DNA from: Aphanomyces cochlioides
Lineage: Eukaryota > Oomycota > Saprolegniomycetes > Saprolegniales > Verrucalvaceae
Direction of reading: 5' to 3'
Length of the DNA: 64,000 bases
Assembly (NCBI GenBank): GCA_019828595.1
Contig: JAHQRK010000007.1
Location: 1,116,001 to 1,180,000, forward strand
In this document: piece after piece, positions 19,859 through 30,093 of the stretch
How the letters are laid out: each line of letters opens with the position of its first letter
Numbering within the stretch: the stretch's first letter is position 1
The notes under the pieces: model-generated
The model's database searches: none
Told to the model about the DNA's origin: nothing
What the model saw: only the letters and a program-made list of their open reading frames with translations
Translations under genes and position numbers: made by a program

Positions 19859-22552
19859 TCATTTCTTGGTTTGCGACGACGACGACGCGAGCATACGTTT
19901 CCACCTGAGCCATGAAATGCGGCAATCGTGATCGATTTTCACGAACGCTTGGGCGATTCCATAATCTTGAACAAGTTCCTTTGAGGCGAAGTATTCGTAC
20001 TCGTTGGCTTGGCTCAATTCCTCCTTGCACGTTTCCACAAGCCGCAATGCTTCGGCGACAGTATTCAAGCGTCTGCGAACCCATAGCAGTCGATCCTGCT
20101 TGGGCATTTTGGCAAAAGAATGCGCCGTCGCGGGATCGTCAATCAGCTCGAACGCCATTGCGTACTGCTCCTCGTCGAGCGAATCCTTCAACTCGGACAT
20201 GGCGGCCTGCGGATTGCGGATCGCATCCGTTGGACGATCTTGAGGCGATGCCGTTCGTGGTGTTTGCACTTCTTTGCCACTCTACAGCAACGGATCAACG
20301 TCCATCTTTTCTAGATTCTCCATGGAAAGCCTACCTTGCGGACAACTGGCGGTCCTGGCGGGGACTCCTCTTGCGAGCTACAAATGACAGATAAGATTTG
20401 GTCAATCTGGACAGTGAGTACTTGACTGTGCTCTGCGAGAGGTCTGAATTGTCGTGTTTCTGGATCATTGCAAAGAGCACATCGACTTTTTCCGACGACT
20501 TGGCCATGCTTAAAGCGTTCTACATCATTGACATGAGCCATGAGCCGCTGTGGAGCTTGTGGCAGAGTTTCTCACCTGGTTGATGTCGACGGCGACCATT
20601 TGCAAGTCTCGGCTCTACCAAAAAGATATTGTTTGTCATTGTCATCGACATCGAAGACATACCAAGGAATCTTTGACCAATCCAGCAATGTGTTGGACAT
20701 TGATTTCAGGCGTTGCGACCTTCTCGGTGACAAGTTGACTCAATGTCGTGATTTTCTCGGTCATCTTTTGATCCTTCTCGGCCATCTTTTGATCCCTCTC
20801 GGCCATATCCTGCCTCAAAGTTTGGACTTCTTTGAGCAGCGCTGCTTGATTATCCTATGTAACGCACAAAATGCTGCTATCAGTACTTCCGAGGAAGAGA
20901 CTTACCATGACTTGTCGAAGTTCGATCGCCGTTATGGATGTATGATACTCTTCTTGGGTTTCTCGGACCTCGCTAAGGCTAGGAACTGCAGATGGAATGC
21001 GAGTGCGTTTCTGAGGAGCTTCTACGAATTGGCAAAGCATCAGCATTTCCTCTTGAGCAGTCTCGTCGTACCAGGAGAGTCGGAAGTACTTCGTCGGCGT
21101 TTTAGCAAACTCACTGGTGTGATCGGTGGCGCGGGAAGCGGCTTTGCTTGGCTCATTTCATGTTTAAGTTCTTGCGTCGTGGGTAGCTTCCAAGCCTTGC
21201 CAACGTGGACGCCAGTGTGCGGCATGTTGACTTTGCGGTGGGCAGATGTCGGGACGCCTTTTTTGCCGCCAAAGCAGATCAAAGTCTACAGATCCACAGT
21301 GAGCACGCAAATCAATGTCACAAGGAACAGACCGTCGCATCGAGCGAAAGCAGGCTTCCTCCTGTAAACTGAAGCGGCATCAAGCCTTGGCTAACATCGA
21401 CAGCTTCCTTCGTCTAACCGTCACAAAAAATTTGTTCAGGGCCTCAAAAATGGCACTAGAAGTACCTCGATGTCCCAAGCCCACGGTCGAAAGATAATAC
21501 CACGATCTTTGTTCTTCCCGCCGGCAACAATAAGCGTCTTGCCGTCAAGCCAAGCCATCTAAGAGCCACGATCGCCGTAAGAACTCACGGATTCCGACAA
21601 GAGTTAAACATACTGTGTGGTCAAAGCGCTGGATGCACGTGCGGTCGTCTTTTGCTGCTGGTCCAAATTGAATGTTCGTGCACGTGTGCGGCGAATCCAA
21701 GTTAAACTTGACAATGATAGACGGAGATTTGACCAAGTGGTCTTTGTAATCGGGGCCATACGATAGCCCACCATGGACGTAAATGTCTGTTCCTCGGGCA
21801 GCTATGGAAAAGAACGACCGCGCGAGGAATGGCAAATTGGTCACGTGTTGCGCTTCGAGGGTCTACAGACGATTCAATTTGAATACCACAAGGCAGTGTT
21901 GTTTTTGGCGTACTGTTGGGTTGAAGATGACCAAATCATTGTAGTCTTGAATCGATTTGCCGACCGATCGTCCGCCACACGTTACAATACGACCATCTTC
22001 GAGAAGAACTGTACTGTGTGCCAGTCGAGGTGGAATTACTCTTGGAGTAGTGTAATGAACGACTTCCCAATACGCACTCAACGTGACTGTGTCGATGCGA
22101 AAGCGTTGGATCTCAAAGTCGTCCTTGACAAACCATTCTGCTTTCTGTTGGTCGCACGTGCGGTTCCCGAACACATAAACATACTCGCCGACGGCAATCA
22201 TTGTGTGATTTCTATCATAAATTACATGCAAGACAAACAAGAGATCATACCGATTGTGTCCGGTATCTGGGGAATTGACCGATCGCAGTCGCTTCCAGTC
22301 GACAGACGCTTGCAACGTTTGGTCGGGCGCCACCGAATGATGTATCGTCATGAGCCACACGTCTTTTTGCTGCATATCCGCTTTGGACTCAACGTCGCGA
22401 GAGATTCCGCCATAAACTACGACCTGTGTCGGACTAAGCTGTGCAACTCCATGGGAGTAGCGATACGTCGGGTCTGGCGTCACTCCTGGCCGCGGCAGCG
22501 TAGCAGGGACCCAGTCGAGGCGGAACTCCATTGGAAATCGATTAATGACCAT
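19859..22552 (-). CDS. Kelch-propeller / coiled-coil protein ending in two recurrent modules
   Basis: Exons: 22552-21914, 21862-21614, 21558-21466, 21413-21333, 21285-21072, 21021-20906, 20854-20663, 20614-20576, 20547-20335, 20281-19859; 2259 nt, 752 residues. At least six Kelch blades are visible (VVVYGG, VYVFGN, RIVTCGG, IYVHGG, LIVAGG, LICFGG). The last sits across exons 4-5, which is what joins what otherwise look like two genes. A basic Pro-rich linker and a coiled coil (repeated AERDQKMAEKDQKM) follow. Then comes a segment with CALCNDPETRQF. The end (640-696 and 697-752) holds two tandem copies of the module shared with four neighbours. The intron at 20548-20575 is only 28 nt. The start could be ATG 22531 instead. 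Kelch/coiled-coil proteins are usually scaffolds. Confidence 0.68.
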
Positions 22553-22756
22553 ACCGTTAAAAAAAATAGAAAATAAACAATACAATATTCATTTTTGAAT
22601 CATTTCATACAATTTTTAAATGAATTTCGTTATTTATTACTTATTTCTCATAATCTATTTAGCAAGGGATCATGTTACACTATTTAGAACCAACCAATCA
22701 AAGACCGTAATTTGTGGAAAATGTCCAGCGACCAACATTAACGAGCGTCAGGAATA

Positions 22757-23350
22757 TCAGCGCTGCCGCAGTTTCCAAAGGACCCAGCCGAGCCGATCCT
22801 CCATTGCGACGACGAGGAATGCCCGCGCCGTTGTCGGATCTGTGAGCATGTCCACGACGTCAAAGTACTGTTCGTCCAAGGTCTCTCGCAGCATTTTAAC
22901 TTCGCGGCAAGCTTCCCTTGCAAAGTACAGGTCAGTGGCAATGTCGCTTTGGAATCGCGTTGGCTCGTCGAGTGGCGACGGTGGTGGCGCGATGGACTTT
23001 TGTTTGCGTTTTGGCGGAGTCGGTGTACTGCTCAGGCCGAAGTATATGGTTTTGCTCTCGATCGACAGAGTCTGGTATTCATTCCACCGCTTGGTATGTT
23101 GCGTCGAGAGGTGATGCCGATAGTTTTCAGGACGGAACGGTGCTTGGAAGATTTTGATCGACGTGTTGTGCCGCTTTCGCTTGGGAAGTTGACCGCCCGC
23201 GTCGCGTTCTTCACGGCCATAGACTGCGCAAAAGAGGCATTGAACCGCAGTCACCTCGTCTTTGCTGTCCTTGGAGCAAACCCTCAGACCAAACATCATG
23301 CCGTGCTTGTCTTGGAACGGCGTCGATCGTTTGCCCGTCGTCCGTGGCAT
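22757..23350 (-). CDS. BED-like zinc-finger protein with recurrent C-terminal module
   Basis: Single exon, 197 residues, ATG 23350. The N-terminal part has CLFC (about residue 39), a basic stretch KRKRHNTSIKIF, and YRHHLSTQH (about 81-90), a C2-H2 spacing like BED or related zinc fingers common in transposase-derived proteins. A Pro-rich basic linker (TPPKRKQK) follows. The C-terminus (148-197) is the shared module: LRETLDEQYFDVVDML, EDRLGWVLWKLRQR. No catalytic domain is present. As with the HTH gene 3.5 kb away, I infer a DNA-binding regulator built on a transposase-type finger. Confidence 0.78.
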   Translation of the reverse strand: MPRTTGKRSTPFQDKHGMMFGLRVCSKDSKDEVTAVQCLFCAVYGREERDAGGQLPKRKRHNTSIKIFQAPFRPENYRHHLSTQHTKRWNEYQTLSIESKTIYFGLSSTPTPPKRKQKSIAPPPSPLDEPTRFQSDIATDLYFAREACREVKMLRETLDEQYFDVVDMLTDPTTARAFLVVAMEDRLGWVLWKLRQR

Positions 23351-25051
23351 TGACTGTCAACGAAATAAAATACAATGATATCTTCTCCTCATATGAATGG
23401 CCATATAATAAAATAAAATGTTTAATTATATTATAGAGTGTAAATATGCCTCATTTTGTAGTTCATGGGCCAATCAACTTTCATCTTTGTGCCGAATATT
23501 GGCAGACAGATTACCTCTGAAAACCAAGTTTGGCACTAGAACAGCTTGCTTCGTGGCGCTCTAGCGCTTGGAACATGCCCCCCCACATGGCTGATCAATT
23601 CCCCAAAGTGCTGTCGACTTTTGCCCGCAATGAATTCAATGCGCCAATGGAGGGGGCTCGTTTGGGGGGCTAGAAAAACATTGTTTCCCAGGAGATTTCA
23701 CGGGGTAACACGCTGAGATCTTCAAACTATCAATGATGAAGACTTGAGTACACGTGTCGTTGAAGTTTTGGGGGGCACGAATTGTCCAGTGAAGCCCATG
23801 TACACTCGGCAAAGCTGGGAACTTTATGGATCTGGTGCTATTTCATCTCTGATGCCTCAGGCTTGATCTATCGCTTGAGTGATGTGTGGTTGATATCGTT
23901 TGTTGGGTTTACTCTTCAATGGCTTGGGGTTTCATGTTGGGTGGATTGTCCGAATTCGGACATTTGGTTCAAGCCAAAGGCTACACACGCTTGGTAATTT
24001 GCCGACCTAGGCACCTCGTGTTCAATCGGTGCAGAAGTCTGAAGAGTACTAGGAAGTACAAAATTCTCGGATTAACTTATTTTAGACCTCCCCATTGACA
24101 AAATTGGCTGGAGGCTCATGAAGGCGTAGAAGGAATGGAGACTACAAATATGTTGGCCTCAAAAGGCGAGGATTCTGCTATAGGACGCCAATCCTTGAAG
24201 ATCTTGCCGTGGATTTATTGCACAAGCTTGCCTTGGGAGTATGCACGAACCCAACACATATTCCAGATGATTCAAGCAATGAAGGATGCGTGGCTGAATC
24301 AAGTGTATGGTGTCGCACACTTGTTCTAACGGACATGAATATTTCCAGTCGCCCTTGCCGTTTTCGTCAATTTGTCTTTCAACGCCGACGACAAGCCACC
24401 ATGGAACTCTCTATCGCTCCATGCCAAATCGTCTCAGATAGCACAGCAAGAATAGAAATTTTCGGCCTGTCCAGCACTCTCACTTGACTCGAGTTGAAAA
24501 CTGCTCGCGAATCTCACGACTTATTGTTCCATTGTTTTGGGATGGACGTTTCGCGAACCCTCTCAAGGTGCACGGGACATGACTTTGGTCAAATCTCTCT
24601 TCTAAGCCGACACGCGTTGGACACCTCTTGAATCGAGGTGGCCGCACCAACATTTCCTTCCATGGTCCTTTGAACCACAACTTGCAGCCTTTAATCAATC
24701 CCAGCTGATCGATAGTCCTTTGCAATCCTGTCAAGTTTGAAAACGAAGCTTCAGGAGCGTCAGGAGCTTGACAGTTCGAGCCATAAAAGGAATGAAACCC
24801 ATCGTGGACATGGTTCAACTTGAAGGGGAAGAGGACATGTCATCTTTACGACTGGACAGATGTCGAATCTATCGACAAAATTATCTTGGTTTTAGTATAC
24901 TGGCAGTTACAAAATGTGAACTGACGACAGCTCCATACAAATTTCAAGTGAAAAGGCCAAGACATCCAACGACTATCAGTTGCAAATCGGTTACAGAAGG
25001 CATGGCGTGAATCTTTTCTTTCCGTGTCATTGATCAATTTGTCAACATCGA
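23351..25051. other. 1.7-kb stretch without a supported gene
   Basis: Several short frames exist on both strands (for example 24480-24818 minus), but none has recognisable motifs, clean splice sites or similarity to neighbours. The stretch includes the promoter of the first secreted-protein gene. It may contain degraded sequence; I cannot assign it. Confidence 0.4.
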
Positions 25052-26272
25052 ATGAAGTCTCTCTCGTTCCTCTCCGTGGTTGCGCTCGCTGTGACGGCCC
25101 AGACCAACAGCACAGCCAATACGACATGCACGTCACTCTACAGTCGCAAGAGCGCCATGTATCAAGCGCTGGCTGAGTTCTTCCGCTCCGACACGGTCCC
25201 AGAGACAACTGCGTACGTCTTGGATGAAACGCTGAGCTCGTTGCCGAAATCGTGGGCCACATGCATCGGTACCTTGGATCCTTCTGCGATTTCAACTGCA
25301 GTCTCAACCGCTTTTGTGGGCCAATCGACTTGCCTTGCCGCTGCTCCTACCTTGTTGCCTCTCTTTGAAACCAACTCATCGTCCACGATAGTATCGCCTG
25401 ACGACAGCCGTTCGTCGTGGAGCTCGTGGCTCAATGTGAGTGACATCTACTTCCAGCAGCTCTGCTCTCCACTTGTGGCGTCGATCCTTCCTTGCATCGA
25501 TACTGCAGTCCTCGCACCTATCTTTACTCAAATCAATGCCTCGTCCTGCTGCACTGACATGGTGAATGGCTTCCAAACCATCACGGGTCTCTCTCCTGAA
25601 AGTTTCTTCACGACTTTGCTCAAGCTTGGCTCGGATGTCGTGTGTGCCACGGAATCACCAGCATTTGATGGCTCTAGCAACCAAACCTGTGGCTACGCTT
25701 GGATCAAGAGCTTCACCGCAGGCGTGACATCGTGGCGCAACATCTCAACTTTGACAACTCGAATTTACACTGCCTTGCAAGTCCCCAACGACCAAGGATG
25801 CGCCGCTGCCAAAGGCAGTTCGTTCACATCCACGACTGGTGCGATTGTATCGAATCTGTTCACGTCGCCCACCATTCCTGGCTCGTGCGCTAAGCCCGCC
25901 GACAGTTTGCTGACGTGGGTGCGAGCCTTCCCTGGCTTAACTAATGCGTCATGGGGAGATGTCCGCATCCTCGATTTCCTAGAAGACGGCAAGTGCGTCA
26001 ACGGCACCACGATTTCCAAAACGTTTGGTCGCGACGCCTCTGAAGTTTACGCAGAACTCGGACTGCGCAAGAAGGATGTAGATGCCGGGTGCTTCCATTT
26101 GGCCAACGGTGGCCTTGGATCGTGTACGTTCTCGGATGCAACGACGAGTGCGTGGCCATCGTCCTCTTCGGGTAGCTCGTCAACCACCCCCAGCTCGGCA
26201 AAGTCTGCATCAAGCCCGCTTATGCTTTCCATGGCGCTCGCATGGGCACTTGTCGCTGTCGCTCTTATCTAA
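25052..26272 (+). CDS. Secreted Cys-rich, GPI-anchored-type protein, array copy 1
   Basis: 406 residues, single exon, ATG 25052. A signal peptide (residues 1-17) is followed by N-glycosylation sites (NSTANTT) and a Cys-rich body. Diagnostic segments shared by the array are WATCIGTLDP, CSPL...LPCIDT, SSCCTDM, NQTCGYAW, QVPNDQGCA, IPGSCAKP, DGKCVNGT and CFHLANGG. A Ser/Thr-rich stretch (about 365-385) and a hydrophobic C-terminal tail without a cytoplasmic part fit a GPI-anchor signal. The family is not one I can name; it lacks the compact six-Cys elicitin pattern. It is the first of five direct tandem copies. A cell-wall or surface role is inferred. Confidence 0.8.
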   Translation: MKSLSFLSVVALAVTAQTNSTANTTCTSLYSRKSAMYQALAEFFRSDTVPETTAYVLDETLSSLPKSWATCIGTLDPSAISTAVSTAFVGQSTCLAAAPTLLPLFETNSSSTIVSPDDSRSSWSSWLNVSDIYFQQLCSPLVASILPCIDTAVLAPIFTQINASSCCTDMVNGFQTITGLSPESFFTTLLKLGSDVVCATESPAFDGSSNQTCGYAWIKSFTAGVTSWRNISTLTTRIYTALQVPNDQGCAAAKGSSFTSTTGAIVSNLFTSPTIPGSCAKPADSLLTWVRAFPGLTNASWGDVRILDFLEDGKCVNGTTISKTFGRDASEVYAELGLRKKDVDAGCFHLANGGLGSCTFSDATTSAWPSSSSGSSSTTPSSAKSASSPLMLSMALAWALVAVALI

Positions 26273-27137
26273 CGTCGTATGAATAATGTATACTTCCTCG
26301 TGAACGCTTCAATTCATTCATTACAAACCAGGACAGGGGAGATCAAGGAAAGAACAAAGCATGCCACAGAGAACCAAGCTTGTAGTTGCTCCAACGTGTG
26401 AGAGATAACACGCTCTCATGTCGAGAACATGAAGCAGGGGCCATCCCTCGCCTGGAGAGAGAGCAAGAAAATTGGCGTGGCAATGGTTCAAAATCATTGA
26501 CCTGTGCATGGCCGCGTCAACAAATCCAGTGAATACCCCAAGAAGTGCCTCCATACCTCGTGACGAATCGATGAGCCCCCTCAGCGAAGCTGCACACCGT
26601 GGCAATGGCAAAGTTCATCCAAAACTTTTGAGGAAATCTACTTTGAGGCTCCAGTCGACGTAAAAATGCTAGCAGTCTGCTTGAAATGACAATAAAAAAG
26701 GATTCCAGCGTGGATAAGCCAGCAATTGCGTACATCTGAGCTGCCGTGGTGTTGTTGTCTTGTCCAGAACGTGTACGACATGTAGTCGACCAAGCACCAA
26801 CTTGCTTGACTCCAGATGAGAGCTTTTCAGGAGATGCAAATTTTCACACATGACTGAATTTACGATGGGCGGCACTACATACAAATGTTCATATTAAAGT
26901 CAAAGTTCTACAAAAACAGTTAGAAAAATGTTCATTTGATTTTACTATGAAAATGGTAGAAATTATTAAATTCAAAGTTCAAAATAAGCTGAAAATTGAA
27001 CCAAATTTCGCATTCCATACAGATTTCAAGTATAACTTCCAGGATGTAATTGTAGGTGCCGTCGTGAGACCCATTGTCGTCCTCAGTGCAGCGAAACTTC
27101 ATGAAGGTCGACACATTCTTGGACTTGCGACTTGGTG
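26273..27137. other. Intergenic between array copies 1 and 2
   Basis: About 865 bp. The part around 26900-27060 is AT-rich. No frame with recognisable motifs, and I do not see the opposite-strand relic found between later copies. Confidence 0.4.
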
Positions 27138-28364
27138 ATGAAGACGACCTGCTTTGCTGCGAGCGCGCTGGGCTTCTTGGCTTTGGCGAATGGACAGACC
27201 AATCAAACGAATTCGTCCAGCACATGCTCGTCGTTGGCAGACCCGAACAACGCCGTGACGGAGGTGCTCTCGTCACTCCTGTCGAAGAACGACGTAGTCA
27301 AAGTCGCTAAGATCTTGCCTCAATCATGGTCGAGCTGCATTGGATCTCTCGACCCCGATGCGATTAAATCGGCTGTGCTCAAAGGGTTTGCAACCCAACC
27401 GACTTGTTTAGCTGCTGGACAGATCTTGTTGTCGTGGTTCAATGGAATTCCAGCCAATACGTCCAGCAAGATTGAAATCCCATCGAGATATCTTACCGAC
27501 GACGACAGCGACAGCTCTTACAACTTTACCAATGCCGATTTGGTGTCATGGTGCACTCCCATCGGTGATTCCGTGCTTCCTTGTGTCACAGGGGGAGTTC
27601 TTTCCCCTGTCTTCGACCAAATTACGGCGAATCCATGCTGCTCCGCCATGGTATCTGAAATTAAAGCCGCTGTCGGTACCTCGCCCAAGGATTTCACCAA
27701 CAAGTTGCTCAACTATGCTACCAACATCGTCTGCAATACGCAAACGCCAGGCTTCAATGGCGCCGCCAACCAAACTTGTGGCTATTCCTGGGTCCAAAGC
27801 TTTACCAATAAAGACTCTTCGAGTCTCAAGTCGCGCATTCTGAATGCGTTGCAAGTTCCCAATGATCAAGGCTGCTCTGCTTTCCAAGGCAACGCGTTTA
27901 CAACGACGAAGGGCGTGAGCGTCTCCAACTTGTTCACCAAGCCAATCGTTCCTGGTTCATGCGTGAAGCCTGTGGATGACCTCTTTGGTTGGGTGCGCCA
28001 ATTCCCCATGTTGAGCAATCTCACGTGGGATGACGTGTCGATCCAAGCTCTCTTTGCCGACGGCAAGTGCGTCAATGGCAGCGCTGTCAACAAGGCTGTC
28101 TTGAGCTCGCTGAGCAAGAACGATGCTGCGGATTTGTACGAATCGCTTGGTGTGTCGTCGGACGATGTCGCTGGTGCTTGCTTTCACATGTCCAACGGTG
28201 GCTACGGCAAATGCACCTTTGCTGGCGAGTTGAAAGACGTCGTGCCTCAAGTAAGCACGGCCACGACGACTGCGATCCCAACAACGACTCCCAAATCGTC
28301 GATTGATCTTGCGACTGCTTCGTTGTTTGTATCCACCGTTGCAGTCGTCGCGCTCACTTGGTAA
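27138..28364 (+). CDS. Secreted Cys-rich, GPI-anchored-type protein, array copy 2
   Basis: 408 residues from ATG 27138; the longer frame begins with TTG 27132. Signal peptide at about residues 1-19, then the same order of blocks as copy 1: WSSCIGSLDPDAI, WCTPIGDSVLPC, ANPCCSAM, NQTCGYSW, QVPNDQGCS, VPGSCVKPVDDL, DGKCVNGS, CFHMSNGGYGKC. A Thr/Pro-rich stalk (TTTAIPTTTPKSS) and a hydrophobic tail suggest a GPI anchor. It is more similar to the three decayed downstream copies than to copy 1, especially in the stalk, so copies 3-5 probably derive from a copy-2-like ancestor. Confidence 0.83.
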   Translation: MKTTCFAASALGFLALANGQTNQTNSSSTCSSLADPNNAVTEVLSSLLSKNDVVKVAKILPQSWSSCIGSLDPDAIKSAVLKGFATQPTCLAAGQILLSWFNGIPANTSSKIEIPSRYLTDDDSDSSYNFTNADLVSWCTPIGDSVLPCVTGGVLSPVFDQITANPCCSAMVSEIKAAVGTSPKDFTNKLLNYATNIVCNTQTPGFNGAANQTCGYSWVQSFTNKDSSSLKSRILNALQVPNDQGCSAFQGNAFTTTKGVSVSNLFTKPIVPGSCVKPVDDLFGWVRQFPMLSNLTWDDVSIQALFADGKCVNGSAVNKAVLSSLSKNDAADLYESLGVSSDDVAGACFHMSNGGYGKCTFAGELKDVVPQVSTATTTAIPTTTPKSSIDLATASLFVSTVAVVALTW

Positions 28365-28900
28365 ATCCGTACATAGTCATTTCTTTCCCATCTTGGGCTT
28401 TGGTCTCCTTTCCAAGTAGCAGATTGATCCCAACTGTACTCTGACTAATATCGAGAGGTGGAGCTGTGCCGCGCGGACACCCGGCTGCAACATGCCACTC
28501 GCAAAGTTGAGAGCTTCCTGAGAGCTCTGTCGTCATTCGTGATGCAAATACACAGCTTGGGCAATTCTCAAGATGCAGATTGCACTCCAGCTTCCTAAAG
28601 ACAAGGCGCTGTGCCGTCGAATCTATCGCGACCCAAGCAACCCAAGTCTGATGCCGACTGTGGACCATTTCCTTGCCTGAGAGCGTCAGCACGAGCTCGA
28701 GGATGTCGCTGCGATGTGTCTTCCTGCGTTTTTCCTCATGGCGTGATCCAATTGACGTCATGTTGGACACGAAGCGTGTCCACTTGAAAGCGAGTCACTC
28801 TGCTTGGACCATGTCGTCATCAGCAACGTGGGACGTGTCGTCTTGTATGTTGATCGAAATGGCATTTTGCAGCTTGCTCAGCAGTCCAGACTGAAGAGGA
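28365..28900 (-). pseudogene. Opposite-strand relic upstream of array copy 3
   Basis: The minus frame at 28354-28770 includes VAWVAIDSTAQRLVF and LENCPSC but has no clear family. Part of it (about 28761-28800) matches at nucleotide level a stretch before copy 4 (29951-30000) and one before copy 5 (31775-31820), around AAGTGGACACG...TGTCCAAC. I infer that a divergent neighbour gene was co-duplicated with the secreted-protein gene and then decayed. Confidence 0.4.
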
Positions 28901-29690
28901 ATGAGAGCGTGGGGTCTACTTGAGTCTGTCGCTGGCTTGTTGTCAGCTCATGGACAAACCATTTCGTTCAACGCGTCGAGCCATCCATGCAAACCATTCA
29001 CCGACTCGACAAGTCCATTCCATGACTTCCTCGTGGAATTTACATCCGAGGAGAGCTTGCCAAGCGGCAAATCCCGTCGTCTTGGTCCACCTGCATTGGC
29101 TTGCTCGACCCGACAACTGTCAAGTACGTCATCGCCAAGGAATTGACCACCAATGCGATCTGCGATGCCTCTCGACCATTCTTGTTCAAGTGGCTCTGGG
29201 GAACGAACGAGTCGACGCCCATCTTGCGCCAATGGCTCAAGAATGGCAACGCGACAAGTCCGCCAGCGAGATCTCTTACAGCGTCAGACTTGTTTGACGA
29301 CGACCCCTCGGCGACGCGATCACGACGACGAAAGGCGAGAACGTCGCGAATGTGTTTGCCAAGCCTGTCGTTCCTGCTCGTGTGTGAAACCCGTGGATGA
29401 TCTCTTGACATGGGCTCGGCAGTTTCCTTACATTGCAAAGTTTATTTGGAACGACGTGACGCTTCGAGACTTGTTCGACGATGGCAAATGCGTCAACGGT
29501 ACGACACTCAACCAAGCATTGTTTCAAGGACTGGCCAAGAGCGACGCCGAGAGCTTGTACCGTCTAATTGGTATAAGCAACGAATTCAACCGCAACACCG
29601 ATCCCAACGACAACTCTCAAGTCATCGATCGACCTCGCATCGACCTCGTTGACGGTTTCCGCGATGGTCGCCGTTGTTCTTGCATGGTAG
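28901..29690 (+). pseudogene. Secreted Cys-rich protein, array copy 3, decayed
   Basis: Begins with ATG 28901 and a signal-peptide-like start (MRAWGLLESVAGLLSAHG), then shifts frame within about 200 bases. Recognisable pieces of the family occur in three frames: LDPTTVKYVIAKELTT, SCVKPVDDLLTWARQF, DGKCVNGTTL and the C-terminal stalk and hydrophobic tail ending at TAG 29688. A large internal piece is deleted near 29300, joining the DLFDDD segment directly to sequence from much later in the family; this removes the NPCC, NQTCG and PNDQGC blocks. One further missing base lies near 29375. Confidence 0.75.
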
Positions 29691-30093
29691 ACATCCATTC
29701 GGCATGTAGAGATATTCATCAACAAGATGTAGCTCCGTGACGAGAAGATGGATTTGCAGAGGCTGAGCTACGATCGTTTAGAAGCAACCCAGCGGCAACT
29801 CCAGCAGTGACGAAATCGTCATCGGCATCTTGACGGCGTCATAAAACAGAGCGCCGTCAAATGTCGATGATCGTGAAAACAAGCTGCAAAAAGTCGCTGC
29901 GATCGATGGACAACATGCAACTCACTCACGGGGAGATGTAATTGCGTCAAGTTGGAAAGCCAGTGGAGATTCGCGTCCACTTGAAACTCAAGAGCGTCCC
30001 GCGGGGCCATGCAACGTTGGACGTCTTCTCCCTCTTCTTCTGTTGCAATGCTGGTCTGAATGCCATTTTTCAAGTTGCTCCGCTGCTTGCGCA
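29691..30093 (-). pseudogene. Opposite-strand relic upstream of array copy 4
   Basis: The minus frame at 29819-30094 contains FQVDANLHWLSNLTQLHL, which aligns with ELDTNLHWVSNSK in the equivalent place before copy 5. No other domain is recognisable. I interpret it as the co-duplicated divergent neighbour of the secreted gene, now degraded. Confidence 0.4.

Noticed and set aside
21040..21290. Separate gene start near 21346 (ATG CGA CGG)
   Set aside because: Splicing at 21332/21286 joins SLDAT to TLICFGG, completing a Kelch blade, so this is an internal exon of the larger gene.
20540..22576. Two long plus-strand frames (275 and 267 codons)
   Set aside because: Antisense to the Kelch/coiled-coil gene, whose minus-strand exons rebuild propeller blades and consistent splice phases.
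25052..28364. Elicitin or known toxin family for the secreted Cys-rich proteins
   Set aside because: The length, Cys spacing and C-terminal anchor do not fit elicitins or other effector families I know; left unnamed.
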